Below are positions 8,892-15,707 of a stretch of 64,000 bases of DNA, one piece after another. The notes beneath the pieces were generated by a model that saw only the letters and a program-made list of their open reading frames with translations, did no database searches and was not told the origin of the DNA. Source of the stretch: Streptomyces sp. DT2A-34 (GTDB taxonomy: Bacteria; Actinomycetota; Actinomycetes; Streptomycetales; Streptomycetaceae); assembly GCF_030499515.1 (NCBI RefSeq), contig NZ_JASTWJ010000001.1:6552001-6616000 (forward strand). The letters run 5' to 3'. Made by a program: the position numbers and the translations under genes. Each line of letters opens with the position of its first letter. The first letter of the stretch is position 1.

Positions 8892-11150
8892 ATGTCCAAT
8901 CAGGCGGGGGCTTCCACGGGCGAACGGCGGCTTGCGGTACTCGAAGGCGTCCTGGAGCGGATCACGTACGCCAACGAGGAGAACGGCTACACGGTCGCCC
9001 GCGTCGACACGGGGCGCGGCGGCGGCGACCTCCTCACGGTCGTCGGCGCGCTGCTCGGCGCCCAGGTCGGCGAGTCGCTGCGGATGGAGGGCCGTTGGGG
9101 CTCCCACCCGCAGTACGGCAAGCAGTTCACCGTGGAGAACTACACGACCGTCCTCCCGGCCACCGTCCAGGGCATTCGCCGCTACCTCGGCTCCGGGCTG
9201 GTCAAGGGCATCGGGCCGGTCTTCGCCGACCGCATCACCCAGCACTTCGGCCTGGACACCCTGAAGATCATCGAGGAGGAGCCCCAGCGGCTCGTCGAGG
9301 TCCCCGGCCTCGGCCCCAAGCGGACGAAGAAGATCGCCGACGCCTGGGAGGAGCAGAAGGCGATCAAGGAGGTCATGCTCTTCCTCCAGACGGTCGAGGT
9401 CTCGACGTCGATCGCGGTGCGCATCTACAAGAAGTACGGCGACGCCTCGATCTCCGTCGTGAAGAACCAGCCGTACCGGTTGGCGGCCGACGTCTGGGGC
9501 ATCGGCTTCCTCACCGCCGACAAGATCGCCCAGTCCGTCGGCATCCCGCACGACAGTCCGGAGCGCGTGAAGGCGGGCCTGCAGTACGCGCTGTCGCAGG
9601 CCACCGACCAGGGCAACTGCTACCTCCCCGAGGAGCGGTTGATCGCGGACGCGGTGAAGCTGCTCCAGGTCGACACCGGGCTCGTCATCGAGTGCCTGGC
9701 GGAGCTGGCCCAGGTGCCGGAGGAGGGCGGCGACCCCGGTGTCGTACGGGAGAAGGTCCCCGGTCCCGACGGCGGCTCGGGCGAGCCCGTCACCGCCGTC
9801 TACCTCGTCCCCTTCCACCGGGCCGAACTCTCCCTCTCCGCCCAGCTGTTGCGCCTGCTGCGCACCGACGGGGACCGGATGCCGGGCTTCCGTGACGTGG
9901 CCTGGGACAAGGCGCTGGGCTGGCTGAAGGGCCGTACCGGCGTCGACCTCGCCCCCGAGCAGGAGCAGGCCGTCCGCCTCGCGCTCACCGAGAAGGTCGC
10001 CGTCCTCACCGGAGGGCCCGGCTGCGGAAAGTCGTTCACGGTCCGGTCGATCGTGGAGCTGGCCCGCGCCAAGAAGGCCAGGGTCGTGCTGGCCGCCCCC
10101 ACCGGCCGCGCCGCCAAGCGCCTCGCCGAGCTCACCGGCGCCGAGGCCTCCACCGTCCACCGCCTCCTGGAGCTCAAGCCCGGCGGCGACGCGGCGTACG
10201 ACAAGGACCGTCCGCTCCAGGCCGACCTGGTGGTGGTCGACGAGGCGTCCATGCTGGACCTGTTGCTCGCCAACAAGCTGGTCAAAGCCGTACCGCCCGG
10301 TGCCCATCTGCTCTTCGTGGGGGACGTGGACCAGTTGCCGAGCGTCGGCGCGGGGGAGGTGCTGAGGGACCTCCTGGCGGACGGCAGCCCGATCCCGGCC
10401 GTGCGGCTGACCCGGGTCTTCCGCCAGGCCCAGCAATCCGGCGTGGTGACCAACGCGCACCGGATCAACGCCGGGCAGCACCCGGTCACGGACGGCATGA
10501 AGGACTTCTTCCTCTTCGTCGAGGACGACACGGAGGCGGCCGGACGGCTCACGGTGGACGTGGCGGCCCGTCGCATTCCGGCCAAGTTCGGCCTCGACCC
10601 GCGCCGGGACGTCCAGGTCCTGGCTCCCATGCACCGCGGGCCCGCCGGCGCGGGCACCCTGAACGGCCTGCTCCAGCAGGCCGTCACCCCCGGGCGCCCC
10701 GATCTGCCGGAGAAGCGGTTGGGCGGGCGGGTCTTCCGCGTCGGCGACAAGGTCACCCAGGTTCGCAACAATTACGAGAAGGGGAAGAACGGGGTCTTCA
10801 ACGGCACCGTGGGCGTGGTCACCTCGCTCGACCCGGTCGACCAGCGCCTGACGGTGCTGACGGACGAGGACGAGGAGGTTCCGTACGAATTCGATGAACT
10901 GGACGAACTGGTGCACGCGTACGCGGTGACGATCCACCGTTCACAGGGAAGTGAATATCCCGCCGTGGTGATCCCCGTCACCACCGGAGCATGGATGATG
11001 CTCCAGCGGAACCTGCTGTACACGGCGGTGACCCGCGCCAAGCAACTGGTCGTCCTCGTGGGTTCACGCAAGGCGATCGGCCAGGCGGTGCGCACGGTGT
11101 CGGCGGGGCGGCGCTGCACGGCGCTCGACTTCCGCCTCGCGGGCTCCTGA
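8892..11150 (+). CDS. recD2: RecD2-type ATP-dependent DNA helicase
   Basis: A 752-residue SF1B helicase of the RecD2/TraA branch, which translocates 5'-3' on single-stranded DNA and acts without RecBC. An N-terminal OB-like region (GVLERITYANEENGYTVARV) and helix-hairpin-helix-like repeats (GSGLVKGIGPVFADRI, EVPGLGPKRTKKI) precede the motor. Walker A is GGPGCGKS near residue 375 and motif II is VVDEASMLD near 449. The C-terminal motifs HAYAVTIHRSQGSEYP and LLYTAVTRAK complete it. ATG at 8892 is the first codon consistent with family length, and the longer open frame upstream is not coding-like. Confidence 0.93.
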   Translation: MSNQAGASTGERRLAVLEGVLERITYANEENGYTVARVDTGRGGGDLLTVVGALLGAQVGESLRMEGRWGSHPQYGKQFTVENYTTVLPATVQGIRRYLGSGLVKGIGPVFADRITQHFGLDTLKIIEEEPQRLVEVPGLGPKRTKKIADAWEEQKAIKEVMLFLQTVEVSTSIAVRIYKKYGDASISVVKNQPYRLAADVWGIGFLTADKIAQSVGIPHDSPERVKAGLQYALSQATDQGNCYLPEERLIADAVKLLQVDTGLVIECLAELAQVPEEGGDPGVVREKVPGPDGGSGEPVTAVYLVPFHRAELSLSAQLLRLLRTDGDRMPGFRDVAWDKALGWLKGRTGVDLAPEQEQAVRLALTEKVAVLTGGPGCGKSFTVRSIVELARAKKARVVLAAPTGRAAKRLAELTGAEASTVHRLLELKPGGDAAYDKDRPLQADLVVVDEASMLDLLLANKLVKAVPPGAHLLFVGDVDQLPSVGAGEVLRDLLADGSPIPAVRLTRVFRQAQQSGVVTNAHRINAGQHPVTDGMKDFFLFVEDDTEAAGRLTVDVAARRIPAKFGLDPRRDVQVLAPMHRGPAGAGTLNGLLQQAVTPGRPDLPEKRLGGRVFRVGDKVTQVRNNYEKGKNGVFNGTVGVVTSLDPVDQRLTVLTDEDEEVPYEFDELDELVHAYAVTIHRSQGSEYPAVVIPVTTGAWMMLQRNLLYTAVTRAKQLVVLVGSRKAIGQAVRTVSAGRRCTALDFRLAGS

Positions 11151-11283
11151 CCCTGTCCGGCCCGTCGGCGGGCCCCCTTCTGACCTGGCGGTTCGTGAGG
11201 CATCGAAAAAAATGATCGATCAAACGAGTCGTGAAGGTCACAGAGCACTTCCGGATGGGGAAAACAGGGGGCAGGATGACAAG

Positions 11284-11306
11284 TTGGCGGCACTCAGTGC
11301 CGCCAA
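11284..11306. promoter_or_regulatory. Perfect palindrome in the citA leader
   Basis: Arms TTGGCGGCAC (11284-11293) and GTGCCGCCAA (11297-11306) are perfectly complementary around a TCA centre, 107 bp before the citrate synthase start. The intergenic region is otherwise rather AT-rich for this genome. It could be an operator or an RNA hairpin; no known regulator consensus was matched. Confidence 0.6.
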
Positions 11307-11412
11307 TAGGCCCAATGGTCGACCCCGAGTGCACTCTCCTGAGCCGAATGGGGGAGGGTAGAGACAGTCAGGGCAACCTCGAAGATGAGGCACAACGTCG
11401 GTGAGGGAAGAC

Positions 11413-12702
11413 GTGAGCGACAACTCTGTAGTACTGCGGTACGGCGACGGCGAGTACACCTACCCGGTGATTGACAGCACCGTCGGCGACAAGGGCTTCG
11501 ACATCGGCAAGCTGCGCGCCCAGACCGGTCTGGTGACGCTGGACAGCGGCTACGGCAACACCGCCGCCTATAAATCCGCCGTCACCTACCTCGACGGCGA
11601 GGCGGGCATCCTCCGCTACCGCGGCTACCCGATCGAGCAGCTGGCCGAGCGCTCCACCTTCCTGGAGGTGGCCTACCTGCTGATCAACGGTGAGCTGCCC
11701 ACCGTCGACGAGCTCTCGACCTTCAAGAACGACATCACGCAGCACACCCTGCTGCACGAGGACGTCAAGAACTTCTACAAGGGCTTCCCGCGCGACGCCC
11801 ACCCGATGGCCATGCTGTCGTCGGTCGTCTCCGCGCTGTCCACGTTCTACCAGGACAGCCACAACCCGTTCGACGAGACGCAGCGCAACCTCTCGACGAT
11901 CCGGCTGCTCGCCAAGCTTCCGACGATCGCCGCGTACGCGTACAAGAAGTCGATCGGCCACCCGTTCGTCTACCCGCGCAACGACCTCGGTTACGTCGAG
12001 AACTTCCTGCGCATGACGTTCTCGGTGCCGGCGCAGGAGTACGACCTCGACCCGATCGTCGTCTCCGCCCTGGACAAGCTGCTGATTCTGCACGCGGACC
12101 ACGAGCAGAACTGTTCGACGTCCACGGTCCGCCTGGTCGGCTCGTCCCAGGCCAACATGTTCGCGTCGATCTCGGCCGGCATCAACGCGCTGTGGGGCCC
12201 GCTGCACGGCGGCGCCAACCAGTCCGTGCTGGAGATGCTCGAGGGCATCCGCGACGCGGGCGGCGACGTCGACTCCTTCATCCGCAAGGTGAAGAACAAG
12301 GAGGACGGCGTCCGCCTGATGGGCTTCGGCCACCGGGTCTACAAGAACTTCGACCCGCGCGCCAAGATCATCAAGGCCGCCGCGCACGACGTCCTCTCGG
12401 CCCTCGGCAAGTCCGACGAGCTGCTGGACATCGCCCTGAAGCTGGAGGAGCACGCGCTCTCCGACGACTACTTCGTCTCGCGCAGCCTCTACCCGAACGT
12501 CGACTTCTACACCGGCCTGATCTACCGGGCCATGGGCTTCCCGACCGAGATGTTCACGGTCCTGTTCGCCCTCGGCCGCCTCCCGGGCTGGATCGCCCAG
12601 TGGCACGAGATGATCAAGGAGCCGGGCTCCCGCATCGGCCGCCCGCGCCAGATCTACACGGGCGTCGTGGAGCGCGACTTCGTGCCGGTCGAGGAGCGCT
12701 GA
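11413..12702 (+). CDS. citA: Citrate synthase (type II)
   Basis: A 429-residue hexameric-type citrate synthase, condensing acetyl-CoA and oxaloacetate as the first step of the TCA cycle. GILRYRGYPIEQLAE, PLHGGANQSVLEML and GFGHRVYKNFDPRA supply the active-site histidines, and PNVDFYTGLIY the later active-site segment. GTG at 11413 is chosen because GAGGGAAG lies at 11403-11410 and gives the N-terminus MSDNSVVLRYGDGEYTYPV; a GTG at 11401 would add four residues. It is monocistronic. Confidence 0.96.
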   Translation: MSDNSVVLRYGDGEYTYPVIDSTVGDKGFDIGKLRAQTGLVTLDSGYGNTAAYKSAVTYLDGEAGILRYRGYPIEQLAERSTFLEVAYLLINGELPTVDELSTFKNDITQHTLLHEDVKNFYKGFPRDAHPMAMLSSVVSALSTFYQDSHNPFDETQRNLSTIRLLAKLPTIAAYAYKKSIGHPFVYPRNDLGYVENFLRMTFSVPAQEYDLDPIVVSALDKLLILHADHEQNCSTSTVRLVGSSQANMFASISAGINALWGPLHGGANQSVLEMLEGIRDAGGDVDSFIRKVKNKEDGVRLMGFGHRVYKNFDPRAKIIKAAAHDVLSALGKSDELLDIALKLEEHALSDDYFVSRSLYPNVDFYTGLIYRAMGFPTEMFTVLFALGRLPGWIAQWHEMIKEPGSRIGRPRQIYTGVVERDFVPVEER

Positions 12703-13385
12703 CACCTGCCGGTGAGGGGCGCCGGGTCACTGGCGCCCCGTGGGCGGGATCGTCCCCGCGTTTTGGGCCCCCGCTTCTCGGGTTTCGCGTAGAGAGCCCC
12801 GCGCACGGCTTCGGCCGGGTGTGGGGCTCTTGTGCATGTGCGGCCGGCGGATATGCGCGGATAGCAGAAGGCGCCCTGGCGGCGGTCCCCCCACGGGCCG
12901 ACGTCCAGGGCGCCTTCCCATGTCCCGGTGCGGATTCCCCCCACGGGATCCGGCCGGGCGTCTGAGAGACCAACGCCTGAATCGCTGTCTTTCGGTACTG
13001 CCGTTGAGCAGAACGAGCAAAACTCGTCGTACTCATGGGTGTGCGGTCTGCCGGGACAGCGCACACTCGGGAGGGCCGCTCAAAGCTTCCCGAAGTGCGT
13101 GCCCCGGCAACGCAACTCTGAGGAAGTCCCCCAAGACATCCCCAGATGCCAGGAAGTGCCCCCCAAGACGCCGCCTGACATCGTCAACTTAGACCTTCGA
13201 ACCCCTTCGATGGTTACCTTCACATCACTGTGATCTGCGTCTCTTGCATATGTCCGTTAGATGCGCAAGAGCCCCGATACGGCGATCGGGACCCAAGCGT
13301 AAGGATGATGCGTGAGCCTTGTGAAGAGCTTATGTGAGCTGGGCGTCGGACTCCAGAGGGGCCCAGTGGGGTTCTTACTACGAAT
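12703..13385. other. 683-bp gap without a supported gene; contains a hairpin
   Basis: No frame here has convincing codon bias. It holds a 12-bp perfect inverted repeat, two copies of a short C-rich direct repeat (CCCCCCACGGG) near 12886 and 12937, and an AT-richer part at 13180-13300 that could be a promoter. A GTG at 13312 with AAGGATGATGC upstream opens a plus-strand frame (MSLVKSLCELGV) that soon runs antisense into the copA remnant. It could be the start of a lost gene. Confidence 0.4.
12868..12916 (+). terminator. Hairpin downstream of citA
   Basis: AAGGCGCCCTGG (12868-12879) and CCAGGGCGCCTT (12905-12916) are a perfect 12-bp inverted repeat with a 25-nt loop, 166 bp after the citA stop. 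It has no U-run. It is the best terminator candidate in the gap. Confidence 0.5.
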
Positions 13386-14389
13386 TCACCGGAACGTCCT
13401 CAGCCGCAAGCTGTTCGTCACCACGAACACCGACGAGAAGGCCATCGCGGCCCCCGCGATCATCGGGTTCGGCAACCCCGCCGCGGCCAGCGGCAACGCG
13501 GCGACGTTGTACCCGAAGGCCCACACGAGGTTGCCCTTGATCGTGGCCAGCGTCTTCCGGGACAGCCGGATCGCGTCCGCCGCCACCCGCAGATCCCCGC
13601 GCACCAGCGTCAGATCGCCCGCCTCGATCGCCGCGTCAGTCCCGGTCCCCATGGCGAGACCCAGATCGGCGGTGGCGAGCGCGGCCGCGTCGTTGACGCC
13701 GTCGCCGACCATGGCGACGCACCGCCCCTCGCGCCGCAGTCGCCGTACCGCTTCGACCTTGTCCTCGGGCAGGGCCTCAGCGATCACCTGACCGATACCG
13801 ACCGCGTCCGCCAGCGCTTCGGCGACCGCCCGGTTGTCCCCGCTCAGCAGCACCGGAGCGAGCCCCAGCGCGCGCAACTCGCGCACCGCCTCGGCGCTGG
13901 TCTCCTTCACCGCGTCCGCGACGGCGACGACACCGCGTGCCGCTCCGTCCCACCCGACCACGACGGCCGTACGACCGTCCCTCTCGGCCTCCTCCTTGGC
14001 GCGGGCAATGGCGCCGGCGGTAGCCCCACCGGTTCGGGGTCTTCCGGCAGTTCGGGTTCTTCCGGCGCCGCTTGCGGCGCGGGTTCCGGCGGCGCCGGCT
14101 CCGCGGCCGTGTAGCCCGTCTTCACCACGGTGGCGATCAGGTCGGCGACCCGGATGCCCGCGGGGTAGCTGACCTTCGCCTTCTCCGTCGCGTAGTTCAC
14201 CGTGGCGGTCACGCCGTCCATGCGGTTGAGCTTCTTCTCGACGCGGGCCGCGCAGGAGGCGCAGGTCATCCCGCCGATGAGCAGCTCCACTTGGGAGGTG
14301 CCGGTCGTGCCGGTTGCGCCGGTCGCGCCGGTCGTGTCGGCCGTCTCGGCCGTCTCGGCTATCGGCGGTTCTTCGGTGGTGCGGGTCAT
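13386..14389 (-). pseudogene. copA: Copper P-type ATPase remnant (copA, middle deleted)
   Basis: The 5' part (from ATG 14389) encodes an intact heavy-metal-associated domain with GGMTCASCAARVEKK (Cys43, Cys46). Past about residue 105 it runs into a Pro/Glu linker. The 3' part, in another frame, encodes the end of a P1B ATPase: TAVVVGWDGAARGVVAVADA, the hinge GDGVNDAAALATADLGLAMG, and the last two membrane helices. Everything between is missing: the transmembrane CPC segment, the TGE loop and the phosphorylated DKTGT aspartate. Family members are ~750 residues, so roughly 1.2 kb is lost and the pieces are out of frame around 14010-14050. It cannot pump copper. Confidence 0.88.
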
Positions 14390-14397
14390 GGCCAGGC

Positions 14398-14640
14398 TCA
14401 GACCGTGCCGACCAGTTCGAAGCCGGCCTCGTCGACGGCCGCGCGCACGGCTTCCTCGTCCAGCGGGGCCGCGGAGACGACGGTGACCTCACCCGTCGCC
14501 GCTACGGCCTTCACCGAGCTCACACCGGGGAGCTCGGAGATCTCGCCGGAGACGGCACCCTCGCAGTGACCGCAGCTCATGCCGCTCACCTTGTAGACGG
14601 CGGTGGCGGAACCCGGGGTGGTGTCGGTCTGGGCGGTCAT
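14398..14640 (-). CDS. copZ: Copper chaperone CopZ
   Basis: An 80-residue heavy-metal-associated domain with GMSCGHCEGAVSGEI (Cys23, Cys26) that carries Cu(I) in the cytosol. PGVSSVKAVAATGEVTVVS and the C-terminal VDEAGFELVGTV complete the ferredoxin-like fold. It is intact and lies 8 bp upstream of the broken copA in the same direction. A CsoR-like palindrome sits about 100 bp upstream of its start. Confidence 0.93.
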   Translation of the reverse strand: MTAQTDTTPGSATAVYKVSGMSCGHCEGAVSGEISELPGVSSVKAVAATGEVTVVSAAPLDEEAVRAAVDEAGFELVGTV

Positions 14641-14734
14641 GTCGTTCTCCTCGTCGAGGCATGTGGGGTCGAGGCGCGCGGGGCCGCGGCATGTGGGGCC
14701 GACGGGACCAGGGGGGTCCCTCTACTACCACGCT

Positions 14735-14751
14735 ATACCCCCACGGGGTAT
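14735..14751. promoter_or_regulatory. CsoR-type copper operator
   Basis: ATACCCC (14735-14741) and GGGGTAT (14745-14751) form a perfect inverted repeat around CAC, 95 bp upstream of copZ. This A/T-flanked C-run/G-run form matches known operators of the Cu(I)-sensing repressor CsoR. No csoR gene lies in the window. Confidence 0.75.
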
Positions 14752-14862
14752 TTCTCCAAGCTTGAGATGCGGGGCTGTGCCCGGCGGTGGAGAGTGGATC
14801 GCGGTGGGGTTGCCTCGAACCCGGGAGCTGATTCATGCGCCCCTTGCGGAAGGCGATGTGCG

Positions 14863-15546
14863 TCAGGTTGCAGTTCGCGTCGTGTCGCCGCGTCCGAGTC
14901 GGGTGCCCACCAGTGGGTCGAGGTAACGGAACAGGGCGTTCTTCAGCTCCTGGACGTAGGCCTCGCGCTCGGCGCCCTCATGGGCGAGAACCAGTTCCAG
15001 GCCCGCCTTGTACAGGCCCAGGCACATGTGGGCGGTCCGGGTGAGGTCGGCCGGGGTGGCATCGGGCAGGAGTGAGGCGAGCAGGCCCTCGATCCGGGAC
15101 AGCAGCGTCGCGTGCAGGGCGTCGTGCTCCTCGGTGATGCGGCCGGGGATGTCGGGGCCGTGCATCAGCGCGAAGAACACCGGGTGCTCGCAGTTGAAGG
15201 CGATGAACCGGTCCACGGCCGCGCCGACGGCCTCCTCCAGGGGAGTCGTGGGGTCGACCGGGGTGAGTGCCTCGCCGTACGTCTCGCGCATCTCGTGCAT
15301 GAGCCGGTCGCCCAGCTCGATGGCGATCGCTTCCTTGTTCGGGAAGAACTGGTACAGCGTGCCCGGTGAGACGCCCGCCTCGCGGGCGATGGCGTTGGTG
15401 CTGGCGGCCGTGTAGCCGGTGGTGGTGAAGACGGCGGCCGCGGCCTCGAGCAGCTGGGCGATACGGCGCTCGCCGCGGGCCTGTCGGCGGCGCGGCTGGT
15501 CCTTCTCCTGCTGGTCCTGGTTGTCCTTCTCCCGGTTGGCGGGCAC
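14863..15546 (-). CDS. TetR-family transcriptional regulator
   Basis: A 227-residue TetR regulator. The N-terminal HTH is clear (RIAQLLEAAAAVFTTTGYTA, AIAREAGVSPGTLYQFFPNK), and a helical ligand domain follows. The first ~20 residues are very polar (Lys/Asp/Gln-rich). It is divergent from the MMPL exporter across a 161-bp region filled by a long inverted repeat, so it most likely represses both itself and the exporter until a small hydrophobic ligand binds. The GTG start at 15546 lacks a strong ribosome site. Confidence 0.9.
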   Translation of the reverse strand: MPANREKDNQDQQEKDQPRRRQARGERRIAQLLEAAAAVFTTTGYTAASTNAIAREAGVSPGTLYQFFPNKEAIAIELGDRLMHEMRETYGEALTPVDPTTPLEEAVGAAVDRFIAFNCEHPVFFALMHGPDIPGRITEEHDALHATLLSRIEGLLASLLPDATPADLTRTAHMCLGLYKAGLELVLAHEGAEREAYVQELKNALFRYLDPLVGTRLGRGDTTRTAT

Positions 15547-15574
15547 GCGTTATCCCCAGTTCTCCGAACGCGAT

Positions 15575-15635
15575 TGACAAACACGAGTGGTCGCTCGCAT
15601 TCTGGAGAAACGCGAGCGATGGCTCGTGTTTGTCA
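15575..15635. promoter_or_regulatory. 61-bp inverted repeat with two TetR operators and divergent promoter
   Basis: Arms 15575-15598 and 15612-15635 (24 nt each) are inverted copies differing at only three positions, with a 13-nt spacer. Each arm contains a smaller palindrome of the form CGAG-N6-CTCG. A perfect TTGACA at 15574-15579 is the likely -35 for the exporter. The mirror-image CTGACA on the other strand would serve tetR. Confidence 0.85.
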
Positions 15636-15707
15636 GTCTATGGCAGTGACGGCTTCATGCTGCCCGACCGCGCACAGCATGGATCAGGCTGAAGGGGACA
15701 CCGCACC

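Noticed and set aside
8892..11150. RecD as part of a RecBCD complex
   Set aside because: No recB or recC is adjacent, and the long N-terminal region fits the stand-alone RecD2 type.
13312..13791. 159-residue plus-strand frame opposite copA
   Set aside because: After ~25 codons it is the antisense of the ATPase C-terminus, with composition typical of a shadow frame.
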